From CAYWWY01 sp964462525 (lineage in GTDB: Bacteria > Thermotogota > Thermotogae > MWEM01), in the NCBI GenBank assembly GCA_964462525.1, contig CAYWWY010000003.1, positions 1 through 64,000 of the forward strand: 64,000 bases of DNA, given 5' to 3'. This document shows, in pieces, positions 25,102-33,789 of this stretch (its first letter is position 1; each line of letters opens with the position of its first letter). The translations under genes and the position numbers were made by a program. Below the pieces are notes generated by a model. The model saw only the letters and a program-made list of their open reading frames with translations, was not told the origin of the DNA and did no database searches.

Positions 25102-26307
25102 TTATGATTCTAACGGTCTGCCGTACTTTTCCTGGAATTTTTCCGTCAATTCTTGATAGGACTTTTCACCAAAATTCCGGATTTTCAAGAGATCATCCTT
25201 GCTCTTACTGAGAATATCCCCAATGGTATACATCTTCTCTCGTTTCAGACAGTTGAGCGTGCGCGACGCAAGTCCCAAATCTTCCACAGAATGCTCTTCT
25301 ATGTTTTGAGGGACCTCATCGCTCGCCGGTTGGGTGGCGAACGGATCCACGATCATGGAATTCTGGACTCCCTGAAGGTCTTCTTCTTCCATGAACTGGG
25401 AGATGGAAAGATCATCCTCCGGTTTTTCTTCGGTTTTTGGCGCGCTCTCTTTTTTCTTTCGGAACCGTTCAAGGGTTGGTTCTCCCTCCGGATCTTCCCC
25501 TTCGAGTTGAGCCAGCTTCTTTTTGATATCTATACCGCTTTTGATCGATGATTCAGCGTCTACTCTATCTTTCGGGGTCTCGAAAAGCATCTCTACCCCT
25601 TTCATCTCGGGTAGGTTTTTGATCAGTATGGTGAAATGCTCGATCAGGATATTCGCGGCCAACTGGAGGGCTTCAGCGGGTTGGATGTTTCTTTTCGTCC
25701 ACAGTTCCAGTACCAGTTTATCATAGTCGGTTTTCTTACCCACCCGAACATTTTCTTCGTGGAAATTTACCCGCACTACAGGCGTATAGATCCCATCAAT
25801 TGGGATGACCTGAATATCGTCGGGTTTTTCCTGCTCAGCCACAGGCACATATCCTTTTCCAACATTGGCGCTCAATACCACCGAAAGATGGGCGTTTTCA
25901 TTCAGAGTGGCAATCACAAGATCTGGATTGGCAACACTGACACCAGCCGGACACTGCACATCCCCTGCCAGTACCTCTCCCGGCCCGTCTTTGGAAATGC
26001 TCAACTCAACTTCATCTTCGATGGGGATCTCGTTTCGGAGTTGGATTCGTTTGATGTTCATAATCATCTCAAGGATGTCTTCTTTAATGCCTTCGATGGT
26101 ATCGAACTCGTGAAAGTGTTCCGGAAACTTGATTCGAGTGATCGCTAAAGACATGATGGATGAAAGCAAGACTCTCCGTAGAGAATTTCCGAGCGTTATG
26201 GCATACCCTTTTTCCAAAGGGGCCAACGAGAACTTCCCATAGAGAAAATCTCCCTCTTCATGTTCCTCTTCAATAAATAGCTTTTGGGGTGTTACATATC
26301 TAATCAT
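25102..26307 (-). CDS. rpoA: RNA polymerase alpha subunit with a very long interdomain linker
   Basis: 401 residues against about 315-330 in most bacteria. The N-terminal assembly domain (about 1-235) has the usual GYAITLGNSLRRVLLSS and VELSISKDGPG regions and ends near LIKNLPEMKG. The C-terminal domain (about 337-401) has the helix-hairpin-helix EDLGLASRTLNCLKREKMYT...KIRNFGEKSYQEL that contacts UP elements and activators. Between them lie about 97 charged residues (for example LEGEDPEGEPTLERFRKKK and ISQFMEEEDL) where 15-25 is usual. The reading frame is intact, so the extra segment is real unless the base calls are wrong. The ATG is preceded by AGGAGGG and by a small hairpin at 26322-26343. 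Confidence 0.97.
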   Translation of the reverse strand: MIRYVTPQKLFIEEEHEEGDFLYGKFSLAPLEKGYAITLGNSLRRVLLSSIMSLAITRIKFPEHFHEFDTIEGIKEDILEMIMNIKRIQLRNEIPIEDEVELSISKDGPGEVLAGDVQCPAGVSVANPDLVIATLNENAHLSVVLSANVGKGYVPVAEQEKPDDIQVIPIDGIYTPVVRVNFHEENVRVGKKTDYDKLVLELWTKRNIQPAEALQLAANILIEHFTILIKNLPEMKGVEMLFETPKDRVDAESSIKSGIDIKKKLAQLEGEDPEGEPTLERFRKKKESAPKTEEKPEDDLSISQFMEEEDLQGVQNSMIVDPFATQPASDEVPQNIEEHSVEDLGLASRTLNCLKREKMYTIGDILSKSKDDLLKIRNFGEKSYQELTEKFQEKYGRPLES

Positions 26308-26382
26308 GGGGTTTTCCCTCCTGTTTCATGTGATGGTGAAACATGGGCTCAGGCAAGTGGGTACCTGTCAGAACACCTTTCA

Positions 26383-27015
26383 TCACTTGGAGTACAGCTC
26401 TACGATGGACTGAACGTCGACGGGTAGACCTACTTCATCCAAATTGGGCAACCGAACAAAGGTTGCTCGGAATTGGTCATAATCGACTTCCATCCAAGGT
26501 ACAACCCCTTTATCGCGGAAGGCTTCCACAGCCTCGCGCAACCCTGGGATGCTCCGGGCTTTTTCATGAATCTCGACAATATCTTCCGGACGCAGCCGGT
26601 AGGATGGAATATTCACCTTTCTCCCATTGACTTTGACATGCCCATGGAGGACCAGCTGACGGGCTTGGGGACGCGAAAGCGCAAAACCCATGCGAAAAAT
26701 CGCGTTATCCAACCGTGATTCTACGATCTGAACCAAGTTTTCCCCTGTAATCCCTTTCTTCTTTCGCGCTTGTTCAAAGTAGAGGCGAAACTGTTTTTCC
26801 AAAACGCCATAGGTTCTCTTCATTGCTTGTTTTGAGCGTAGTTGCAACCCATACTGAGTCGTTTTTTTCTTCCCCATCGTCTTTCCATGCTGCCCCGGAG
26901 CAAAGCTTCTTTTTTTGAAGCTGCACTTTTCGGTGTAGCAGCGCTCGCCTTTCAGGTATAGTGCCATTCCCTCCCGGCGACAAAGTTTGCACAAAGGCCC
27001 TGTGTATCGTGCCAT
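26383..27015 (-). CDS. rpsD: Ribosomal protein S4, zinc-binding form
   Basis: 210 residues. The N-terminus has CKLC and, about 14 residues later, a CYTEKC pair: the four cysteines of the zinc-binding (C+) S4 type found in Thermus and many anaerobes. The S4 RNA-binding domain is seen at ESRLDNAIFRMGFALSRPQA with VNGRKVNIPSY. S4 nucleates small-subunit assembly and often represses its own operon. Here it lies between rpsK and rpoA; the gap to rpoA is 75 bases. Confidence 0.97.
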   Translation of the reverse strand: MARYTGPLCKLCRREGMALYLKGERCYTEKCSFKKRSFAPGQHGKTMGKKKTTQYGLQLRSKQAMKRTYGVLEKQFRLYFEQARKKKGITGENLVQIVESRLDNAIFRMGFALSRPQARQLVLHGHVKVNGRKVNIPSYRLRPEDIVEIHEKARSIPGLREAVEAFRDKGVVPWMEVDYDQFRATFVRLPNLDEVGLPVDVQSIVELYSK

Positions 27016-27028
27016 CTATGACCCTCCC

Positions 27029-27424
27029 TTACATTCCGCGTCGTTTTTTGGGTCTGCACCCATTATGAGGGATCGGAGTGATGTCTCGGATCACACCGAT
27101 TTCCAATCCAGCTGCCTGTAAAGTTCGAATGGCAGCTTCTCTCCCTGGTCCCGGGCCTTTGGCCGTTACATCGACCTTTTTCAGACCCATCTTCAACACC
27201 TCTTTCGCCACAGAATCTGCAGCGAGTTGGGCTGCATATGGCGTGCTTTTTTTCGATCCGGTGTACCCAACTGTTCCCCCGCTGGACCAAGTTATTAGAT
27301 TTCCGTTGGAATCGGTTATGGCAATTATGGTGTTGTTATACGTCGATTTGATATGCGCAACGCCTCGGTCCACCAACACCCGTTTTTTCTTTTTACTGTC
27401 CGTTTTCTTCGCAGCTTTGGCCAT
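27029..27424 (-). CDS. rpsK: Ribosomal protein S11
   Basis: 131 residues, the usual length. Conserved segments are GVAHIKSTYNNTIIAITD, WSSGGTVGYTGSKKSTPYAA and the C-terminal DITPIPHNGCRPKKRR. S11 forms part of the platform that contacts mRNA near the E site. The gap to rpsM is 14 bases. Confidence 0.98.
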   Translation of the reverse strand: MAKAAKKTDSKKKKRVLVDRGVAHIKSTYNNTIIAITDSNGNLITWSSGGTVGYTGSKKSTPYAAQLAADSVAKEVLKMGLKKVDVTAKGPGPGREAAIRTLQAAGLEIGVIRDITPIPHNGCRPKKRRGM

Positions 27425-27438
27425 GATTCATACCTCCC

Positions 27439-27819
27439 TTATGCTTCCTTTTTCTTCTTTTTCTTACCGATACCGGGCTTTGGCCCTTTTCGGGTTCGAG
27501 CATTGGTTTTGGTTCTTTGTCCACGCAAAGGAAGGCCAATTTTATGGCGGTGTCCACGGTATGAACCAATTTCGACCAATCGTTTGATACTCTTCTGCAC
27601 ATCTTGCCTCAGTTCCCCTTCAACCCGGTAATGCTCGTTGATAAACTGGGTGATCTTCCGGATTTCGTCCTCGGTCAGATCTTTCATCCGTTTGTCGGGA
27701 TCCAATTCAGTCTCTTGGATAATTTTCATCGCCCGTGTGGGCCCAATTCCATAGAGATACTGAAGCGAGATGAATAGTTTTTTCTGATTCGGCAATTCCA
27801 CTCCCAGCACTCGTGCCAT
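27439..27819 (-). CDS. rpsM: Ribosomal protein S13
   Basis: 126 residues. ARVLGVELPNQKKLFISLQY, IGPTRAMKI, GSYRGHRHKIGLPLRGQRTK and the basic tail KKKKKKEA fit S13, which contacts the P-site tRNA and forms a bridge to the large subunit. It follows rpmJ as in most alpha operons. Confidence 0.98.
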   Translation of the reverse strand: MARVLGVELPNQKKLFISLQYLYGIGPTRAMKIIQETELDPDKRMKDLTEDEIRKITQFINEHYRVEGELRQDVQKSIKRLVEIGSYRGHRHKIGLPLRGQRTKTNARTRKGPKPGIGKKKKKKEA

Positions 27820-27838
27820 CGTTTTCCTCCTTTTCCTG

Positions 27839-27955
27839 TTAGCCCTGTTTTTGGTTGTGTTTGGGATTCCGGGAACAGATGATTCTCAAGATCCCTTTTC
27901 TGCGCACGATCTTGCAGTGTTCACAACGGGGCTTGACAGATGCACTTACTTTCAT
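27839..27955 (-). CDS. rpmJ: Ribosomal protein L36, zinc-binding form
   Basis: 38 residues, too short for most ORF lists. The sequence starts MKVSASVKPRCEHCKIVRRK and continues to a CSRNPKHNQKQG end, so the CxxC...C...H zinc ligands of the C+ form are complete. It lies between infA and rpsM, the standard place. An AAGGGAG ribosome site is present. Confidence 0.96.
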   Translation of the reverse strand: MKVSASVKPRCEHCKIVRRKGILRIICSRNPKHNQKQG

Positions 27956-27993
27956 GGTAGACACGCTCCCTTCTTATCGAAAACCCTACATTC

Positions 27994-28224
27994 TTAGATC
28001 GTTTTTTTTCGGTACACGATCCTGCCTTTGGTTAGATCATAAATCGACAATTCTAATACGACCCGATCCCCGGGCACCAACCGGATAAAGTTCTTTCTCA
28101 TCTTCCCAGAGATATGCGCAAGAACCTTATGTCCATTATCCAACTCCACGCGAAACATAGCGTTGGGTAAGGCTTCATATACCTTTCCTTCTACTTTAAT
28201 GACGTCGCTTTTGTCTTTTGCCAT
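27994..28224 (-). CDS. infA: Translation initiation factor IF-1
   Basis: 76 residues, a single OB-fold: VIKVEGKVYEALPNAMFRVE, GHKVLAHISGKMRKNFIRL and PGDRVVLELSIYDLTKGRI. IF-1 occupies the ribosomal A site during initiation. It lies between map and rpmJ as in other alpha operons. Confidence 0.97.
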   Translation of the reverse strand: MAKDKSDVIKVEGKVYEALPNAMFRVELDNGHKVLAHISGKMRKNFIRLVPGDRVVLELSIYDLTKGRIVYRKKTI

Positions 28225-28237
28225 CGTTCCCCCCTCG

Positions 28238-28987
28238 CTAAAGGCGAGTTAAGATCTCGACCCCGTTTTCTGTAAGCGCTACGGTATCTTCGTAATGCGC
28301 CGCAAGGCTTCTATCTACTGTCACCGCAGTAAATCCGTCGTCCAGGACTTCGGTTCTCCAATCTCCGGCGCTGACCATGGGTTCGATAGCGAGTGTCATT
28401 CCTTTCCGAAGACGGATGCCTCGATTGGGGAATCCATAATTGGGAATCTGAGGCGATTCATGGAGATCTTTGCCGATACCGTGACCAACATATTCTCGGA
28501 TGATCGAAAATCCCTGACCTTCCACATAGGTTTGAATGGCATAACTCACATTGCCCAATCGTTCCATTTTATCCAGTTCGCGGATTCCCAATTCCAACGC
28601 TTCTTGCGTTACGGTCATCAAACGATTCGCTTCTTCCGACGCCTGACCCACCGAATAGGTTCGAGCAGCGTCTCCATGGAACCCATCGACATAAGCCCCA
28701 ACATCGATCGACACGAGATCGCCTTCCATAAGCACTCGATTCCGATCAGGCAATCCATGAATTACAACTTCATTTACGGAAATGCAGGAAGAAAATGGAA
28801 ATCCTCCATACCCTTTAAAGGAAGGAATCGCATGATTCTGGGAAAAAAACTCCTCTATAATCCCATCCAAATGCGCGGTGTTTTCACCGGGACGGATGTG
28901 GACTCGAATCATCTCCAAGACTTCTGCTACCAACCGGCCCGGTTTTTTCATCCGTTCGATCTCTTCACGCGACTTAATAACAATCAC
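28238..28987 (-). CDS. map: Methionine aminopeptidase, type I
   Basis: 249 residues, the short class I form without an N-terminal extension. The metal ligands are in VSIDVGAYVDGFHGDAART (two Asp), YVGHGIGKDLHE (His), TLAIEPMVS (Glu) and HYEDTVAL (Glu); the substrate His is in EVVIHGLP. It removes the first Met from new proteins. The start is a GTG with AAGGA upstream, 12 bases after the adk stop. Confidence 0.97.
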   Translation of the reverse strand: MIVIKSREEIERMKKPGRLVAEVLEMIRVHIRPGENTAHLDGIIEEFFSQNHAIPSFKGYGGFPFSSCISVNEVVIHGLPDRNRVLMEGDLVSIDVGAYVDGFHGDAARTYSVGQASEEANRLMTVTQEALELGIRELDKMERLGNVSYAIQTYVEGQGFSIIREYVGHGIGKDLHESPQIPNYGFPNRGIRLRKGMTLAIEPMVSAGDWRTEVLDDGFTAVTVDRSLAAHYEDTVALTENGVEILTRL

Positions 28988-28999
28988 GCCACACGTTCC

Positions 29000-29647
29000 T
29001 TATCGTTCAAGGTGATCCAAAACATCGGTTGCCACTTCATCTACATCTCGCTGTCCATCGATCCGAATCAAACGGTTTCGATCCTGATAGTACTGGATTA
29101 GGGGTTGTGTGTTGTCCAGGTACACTTGAAATCGGGTTCGAACCGTCTCTTCTCGATCGTCTTCTCTCTGAAACAGCGGTTGATGATCCACATCACATCT
29201 ACCATCTTCTTTCGGAGCGAGCGTAATGAGATTGTAGACCTTTCCGCATTGAGAGCAAATCCTTCGATTGCTGATTCTTCGTACAACGGTGTCCTCATCC
29301 ACTTCTAGCAAAATGGCTTGGCTCTCAGGACGATCCATGGCTTGAGACAGTTGTTCCAGTGCCTCTGCCTGGAGTAGGGTCCGAGGAAATCCGTCCAAGA
29401 GAAAGCCGTTTTTGCAATCAGGTTGCGAAAGCCGATCGCGGACGATCTGGATCATCAGATCATCACCGACCAAGTCTCCCGCCTTCATGATGGCTTGGGC
29501 TTGTTTCCCCAATGCTGTGCCTGCTGCTACAGCACTGCGAAGCATATCGCCCGTCGAGATATGAGGAATGTCCAAACGGGCGCACACTCCTTTGGCAACC
29601 GTTCCCTTTCCCGCGCCAGGAGCGCCCAGAAAGATGATATCCCTCAT
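29000..29647 (-). CDS. adk: Adenylate kinase, zinc-type LID
   Basis: 215 residues, long form. The P-loop is FLGAPGAGKGT; STGDMLR and GFLLDGFPRT are the AMP-binding and DGFPR motifs. The LID has CSQCGKVYNLI, with a further Cys and an Asp in GRCDVD, a likely three-Cys-one-Asp zinc site. It interconverts ATP, AMP and ADP. The ATG overlaps the secY stop by four bases (ATGA). Confidence 0.97.
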   Translation of the reverse strand: MRDIIFLGAPGAGKGTVAKGVCARLDIPHISTGDMLRSAVAAGTALGKQAQAIMKAGDLVGDDLMIQIVRDRLSQPDCKNGFLLDGFPRTLLQAEALEQLSQAMDRPESQAILLEVDEDTVVRRISNRRICSQCGKVYNLITLAPKEDGRCDVDHQPLFQREDDREETVRTRFQVYLDNTQPLIQYYQDRNRLIRIDGQRDVDEVATDVLDHLER

Positions 29648-30939
29648 CCGCCTTTCCTTCCGCGCAATCGACCTCGTTTCATGAATCCTTCATAATTCCG
29701 CATGATCATATGCGCTTCCATCTGTTGAATAATATCCAAGGCAACCCCTACAGCGATCAACGTTGAAGTTCCTCCAATTGCGATGTTTACACCAATTACC
29801 GGTGTCATCAGGTACGGCAGAATCGCGACAGTGACTAAAAATGTCGCTCCCATAAATGTGATCCGATTGAGAATCCGGAGCATGTATTTCTCGGTTGGCG
29901 CTCCAGGACGCAATCCTGGTATGAATCCTCCGTATTTTTTGATGTTTTCGCTGATGTCATGAACATCGAACGTGATGATGCTGTAAAAGTAACAGAAAAA
30001 GAGAATCAGACCCCCATATATGATCAAATACAAAGGAGCGCCTGTCCCCAAAAGCCGAATCGCGACTTGAGAACCGGTTAACTGAGCAAGAGCCGCAGGA
30101 ATGACCATAATTGCTTGACCGAATATAACTGGAATGACACCGCCTTGGTTGATCTTCATAGGTATGTAGGTGCTTTGCCCGCCATATACTCTTCGCCCGC
30201 TCACTCTCCGCGCATACTGGACAGTAATCCTTCGTTCCCCTTGCTGGACGAAGATCACGGCAACGACGATACCCAGACTGACTCCGATCAAGACGATCCA
30301 TTCCAGGATATCCAACTGGCCCACGACGGCCTGACCAAGATAACTGGGATATCGCGACACGATCCCGGCAAAGATCAGAACGGAAATTCCGTTTCCGATT
30401 CCTTTTTCCGTAATTCGTTCCCCCAACCAGATGGCGAACATGGTTCCTGCCACCAAGGTGATGGTGGAAACAAATACAAAGAAGAAAGGAGAGAGTGTCG
30501 GATGAACAAGGGCCGGTTGTTGCGCGATGGCCACGCTGAAGAACAAACCTTGGAGAAAACCAAGGCCCACGGTGAGATACCGCGTATACTTGGCCATCTT
30601 CTTCTTTCCTTCTTCTCCTTCCCTTGCAAGTTCTTTCAACGCAGGAATGACGCTACCGAGAAGCTGTAGGATAATAGACGCGTTGATGTATGGGGTAACA
30701 CTCATCATCAAAATGGAAAATTCTTGCAGAGCGCCTCCCGCAAATATGTCGTAAAAATTAATCAGCCCAGCAAAAGCCTCACTCTGAAACCCTTCGAGCA
30801 CATTGGCCCATTCTTGAAGGTTGATCCCAGGGATGGGAATAAAGATACCCAATCGATACACAATAAGCATGAGCAACGTAAAAACGATTCGGTCTCTGAG
30901 TTCGGGTATTCTGAATGCGTTGCGAAATGCCCTCCACAT
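29644..30939 (-). CDS. secY: Preprotein translocase subunit SecY
   Basis: 431 residues from the ATG at 30939; a longer in-frame extension would read through rplO and is rejected because GAGGAG precedes this ATG. Ten membrane segments. Typical stretches are FIPIPGIN, the GIGNGISVLIFAGI loop and the cytoplasmic loop ending in FIPGLRPGAPTEKYM. It forms the protein-conducting channel with SecE and SecG and works with the SecDF-YajC encoded at 20.4-23.1 kb. Confidence 0.97.
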   Translation of the reverse strand: MWRAFRNAFRIPELRDRIVFTLLMLIVYRLGIFIPIPGINLQEWANVLEGFQSEAFAGLINFYDIFAGGALQEFSILMMSVTPYINASIILQLLGSVIPALKELAREGEEGKKKMAKYTRYLTVGLGFLQGLFFSVAIAQQPALVHPTLSPFFFVFVSTITLVAGTMFAIWLGERITEKGIGNGISVLIFAGIVSRYPSYLGQAVVGQLDILEWIVLIGVSLGIVVAVIFVQQGERRITVQYARRVSGRRVYGGQSTYIPMKINQGGVIPVIFGQAIMVIPAALAQLTGSQVAIRLLGTGAPLYLIIYGGLILFFCYFYSIITFDVHDISENIKKYGGFIPGLRPGAPTEKYMLRILNRITFMGATFLVTVAILPYLMTPVIGVNIAIGGTSTLIAVGVALDIIQQMEAHMIMRNYEGFMKRGRLRGRKGG

Positions 30940-30940
30940 A

Positions 30941-31411
30941 TTAATGCTCCTCGGTCTGCGTCTGGATGACCTGCGCTTTCCCGCCTGCTGCTTCGATCTT
31001 TTCTTTGGCTTTGGCGCTGAACGCATGCGCGGAAACAGTCAACCTATGGCTAAGGGTTCCATAAGCAAGGATCTTAACGCCATCCAGCTTCTGTTTCAGA
31101 GCGCCCTTTTCTTTCAGTGTTTCGGGTGAAACCTCTTCTCCCTCTGCGAACAAAAGCTCCAATTGTTTGAGATTGAAGACTGCGTACTCTTTCCGATTGA
31201 CATTTTTGAACCCTCTCTTGGGAGAACGCATATACAGGGGGGTCTGTCCGCCTTCAAAACCAGGTCGGACTCCTCCGCCACTACGCGCTTTCTGTCCCTT
31301 ATGGCCTCTACCCGAGGTCTTTCCCAACCCGGAACCAGGGCCTCTGCCCAATCGTTTCGCTTTCTTCCGGGAATTTGGAGTTGGTTGTAGATCTTCCAGT
31401 CTCAGGGCCAT
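30941..31411 (-). CDS. rplO: Ribosomal protein L15
   Basis: 156 residues. The Gly/Arg-rich N-terminus (KRLGRGPGSGLGKTSGRGHK), GFEGGQTPLYMRSPKRGF and the C-terminal HAFSAKAKEKIEAAGGK are diagnostic. L15 is needed late in assembly of the large subunit. Its stop codon stands one base before the secY start. Confidence 0.97.
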   Translation of the reverse strand: MALRLEDLQPTPNSRKKAKRLGRGPGSGLGKTSGRGHKGQKARSGGGVRPGFEGGQTPLYMRSPKRGFKNVNRKEYAVFNLKQLELLFAEGEEVSPETLKEKGALKQKLDGVKILAYGTLSHRLTVSAHAFSAKAKEKIEAAGGKAQVIQTQTEEH

Positions 31412-31441
31412 TCTATTTCCCTCCTTCGCCGTTACACCGGA

Positions 31442-31642
31442 TTATGACCGAACTTCGTTTTCGATTTCTTCCCATTGCACTAGATGACGAATCTTCCGGA
31501 TCATGCCGCGGATGGTTGGATGATCCTCTTTGATCACTGAATGATTCATTCTTCGAAGCCCCAGCGCGCGTACGGTGTCTTTCTGATCCCGCGCGTACCC
31601 AATGGGGCTTTTGACAAGGGTGATCTTCAGTTTGGCATTCAT
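31442..31642 (-). CDS. rpmD: Ribosomal protein L30
   Basis: 66 residues, slightly longer than usual. LKITLVKSPIGYARDQKDTV, RALGLRRMNHSVIKED and TIRGMIRKIRHLV fit L30. Its start overlaps the rpsE stop by four bases. Confidence 0.95.
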   Translation of the reverse strand: MNAKLKITLVKSPIGYARDQKDTVRALGLRRMNHSVIKEDHPTIRGMIRKIRHLVQWEEIENEVRS

Positions 31643-32184
31643 TTCGCTTCACTCCCATGTTTCCCTTGAAACACTTCACCAACCGTCACATCTCTCTTTT
31701 TCGCTAGACTTTCGGGTGATTGAATCCGTTTCAAGCCTTCAAAAGTCGCCTTTACCACGTTGACCGGAGAGTTGGACCCCAAATTCTTTGTTAAGATATT
31801 CTGAACGCCAGCCAATTCGACCACTGCACGCACTGAGTTGGAGGCAACGATTCCGGTACCGGGCGTTGCGGGTTTTAGCATAACTTTTGCCGATCCGAAT
31901 TTCTGGGTAATCTCATGGGGAATGGTACCCCGGGCGATGCGAACGGAAACCATGTTCTTTTTTGCTTCCGCAATTGCTTTCCGAATGGACTCGGGTACTT
32001 CACGGGCATTACCGATGCCAATGCCGACCTTGCCTTTTTTGTCACCCACAACGGCGATTGCTCGAAAATGAAGGTTCTTTCCTCCAGCGACCACCTTTGT
32101 GGTTCTCCGGATCTCTACCACTCTTTCTTCCAGTTCTTCTGTTTCTTTTCCGATGATCTCTTGTGGCACCCTAATCCCCTCCAT
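31639..32184 (-). CDS. rpsE: Ribosomal protein S5
   Basis: 181 residues. The double-stranded RNA-binding part is seen in ELEERVVEIRRTTKVVAGGK, FRAIAVVGDKKGKVGIG and KAREV-type sequence (NAREVPESIRKA); the C-terminal half has GTGIVASNSVRAVVELAGV. S5 guards the mRNA entry and decoding accuracy. The ATG overlaps the rplR stop as TAATG. Confidence 0.97.
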   Translation of the reverse strand: MEGIRVPQEIIGKETEELEERVVEIRRTTKVVAGGKNLHFRAIAVVGDKKGKVGIGIGNAREVPESIRKAIAEAKKNMVSVRIARGTIPHEITQKFGSAKVMLKPATPGTGIVASNSVRAVVELAGVQNILTKNLGSNSPVNVVKATFEGLKRIQSPESLAKKRDVTVGEVFQGKHGSEAK

Positions 32185-32552
32185 TAAAACTTCAGACCCG
32201 CTTCACGAGCCCCTTCTGCCAATTTTTTCACTCTTCCCATATATTGAAATCCCCCGCGGTCAAAGACAACCTCGGTAATCCCTTGATCAGAGGCTCTTTG
32301 AGCTACTAGTTTTCCAACTGCGTGCGCGGCTTCTTGGCTCCATGTCTTTGAGACCGAATCACGGATTTCTCGATCCAAAGTGGAAGCTTGTGCGAGTGTG
32401 TGTCCTTTGTGGTCATCGATGACTTGCACATAAATGTTCTTCTCGCTTCGATATACTGCCATTCGAGGTCGATCCGGTGTCCCGGAAATCTTGTTGCGGA
32501 TTCTGAAATGTCTCTTTTTCCGTAGCGTTTTTCGATCTTTTCGCTTAATCAT
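32184..32552 (-). CDS. rplR: Ribosomal protein L18
   Basis: 122 residues. KRHFRIRNKISGTPDRPRMA, VYRSEKNIYVQVIDD and DRGGFQYMGRVKKLAEGARE identify L18, which binds 5S rRNA with L5 and L25. Confidence 0.97.
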   Translation of the reverse strand: MIKRKDRKTLRKKRHFRIRNKISGTPDRPRMAVYRSEKNIYVQVIDDHKGHTLAQASTLDREIRDSVSKTWSQEAAHAVGKLVAQRASDQGITEVVFDRGGFQYMGRVKKLAEGAREAGLKF

Positions 32553-32566
32553 CCTCTTCGCCTCCG

Positions 32567-33151
32567 TTACACTTTCTTACCGACTTTAGTACGAACCATC
32601 TCTCCTGCATACCGAATCCCTTTCCCGCCATACACCAGAGGTTCTCGCCATTTGCGGATGTTTGCGGCGGTTTGGCCTACGACTTCTTTGTCATACCCTT
32701 TGACAATGATTTTCGTAGCAGACGGCACTTCAAAGGATATCCCTTCGGGTGGTTCAACATTCACCTCATGGGCATATCCCAGAGAAAGATTCAGCGTTTT
32801 CCCCTTCAGAGCGGCCCGATATCCAACGCCAACGATTTCTAGTTCTTTCGTGAATCCCTCTGTCACGCCATGAATCATATTATGAATATGAGAACAGAAG
32901 GTCCCAGTCATCGATCGAAAGATCTTAGATTCGCTCATCCGTTTCATCAAATCCAAGTTGGGTTCCACACGGGCTGCTCCTTCCGTAATCTGAATCACAA
33001 CATAAGGATTGACCTTCTTCACGATGGACCCCTTGGGACCTTTGACGGTAAGGGTATCTGCTTCCAGTGTGACCTGCACCCCGTTGGGGATGGGAAGTTC
33101 TTTTCTCGCCAATCGCGAGGTCACTTTTTTAATATCCACATTCATCGCCAT
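32567..33151 (-). CDS. rplF: Ribosomal protein L6
   Basis: 194 residues, about 15 more than usual, partly from an N-terminal MAMNVDIKKVTSRLA extension; the internal ATG two codons later is a possible start. Conserved parts are LPIPNGVQVTLEADTLTVKG, GVGYRAALKGKTLNLSLGYA and the C-terminal REPLVYGGKGIRYAGE. L6 lies near the factor-binding site. Confidence 0.96.
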   Translation of the reverse strand: MAMNVDIKKVTSRLARKELPIPNGVQVTLEADTLTVKGPKGSIVKKVNPYVVIQITEGAARVEPNLDLMKRMSESKIFRSMTGTFCSHIHNMIHGVTEGFTKELEIVGVGYRAALKGKTLNLSLGYAHEVNVEPPEGISFEVPSATKIIVKGYDKEVVGQTAANIRKWREPLVYGGKGIRYAGEMVRTKVGKKV

Positions 33152-33166
33152 ACCGTATGCCTCCTG

Positions 33167-33571
33167 TCACCAGATGTAGGCGATGATTTCTCCGCCCACG
33201 CCTTTTTGCCTTGCTTCTTTGTCGGTCATCACACCTTTGGAAGTCGTCAGAATCGCGATGCCCAGACCTCCCTTGACTCTGGGAATCCGGTCAGAGGGCA
33301 TATACACCCTGCGACCCGATTTCGAAACCCGAACAAGGCCACTGATTACATGTTCTTTGATCCTTCGCGTTCCTTTATATTTCAACATAACACGGATCAA
33401 ACCTTGTTTTCCATCCTCGATCAACCGATAATCGGAGATGAAACCTTCTTTTTTCAAAATGTCACAGACACTCTTTTTCAAGTTCGATGCAGGTATGTCT
33501 ACCGTTTCCTTGAATACAGAATTCGCGTTGCGAATTCGTGTGAGCATATCTGCGATGGGATCACTCCACAT
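33167..33571 (-). CDS. rpsH: Ribosomal protein S8
   Basis: 134 residues from the ATG at 33571, with AAAGGAGGC upstream; the longer frame reading back into rpsZ is not used. MWSDPIADMLTRIRNANSVF is the typical start, and RVYMPSDRIPRVKGGLGIAI with STSKGVMTD-type sequence (TTSKGVMTDKEA) the typical end. S8 binds 16S rRNA helix 21 and in E. coli represses the spc operon. Confidence 0.97.
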   Translation of the reverse strand: MWSDPIADMLTRIRNANSVFKETVDIPASNLKKSVCDILKKEGFISDYRLIEDGKQGLIRVMLKYKGTRRIKEHVISGLVRVSKSGRRVYMPSDRIPRVKGGLGIAILTTSKGVMTDKEARQKGVGGEIIAYIW

Positions 33572-33588
33572 GAACAACGCCTCCTTTT

Positions 33589-33774
33589 TTACCAGCTTGC
33601 TTTTCGCACACCTGGGAGTTTCCCCTCCAAGGCCATTTTTCGTAAGCAACACCTGCAAATCCCAAATTCTCGGTATACTGAATGAGGTCTCCCGCAAATC
33701 TTGCAGCGGGAATACTCTCGAACCTTGTACTTCTTTTCTCGCTTCCAACTAGCAATCATCGATTTTTTCGCCAT
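33589..33774 (-). CDS. rpsZ: Ribosomal protein S14, zinc-binding type Z
   Basis: 61 residues, the short form. CKICGRPHSVYREFGICRCC contains the two CxxC pairs that bind zinc. MAKKSMIASWKREKKYKVRE is the typical N-terminus. It lies between rplE and rpsH as expected. Confidence 0.97.
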   Translation of the reverse strand: MAKKSMIASWKREKKYKVREYSRCKICGRPHSVYREFGICRCCLRKMALEGKLPGVRKASW

Positions 33775-33789
33775 GCATTCTCCTCCCGA

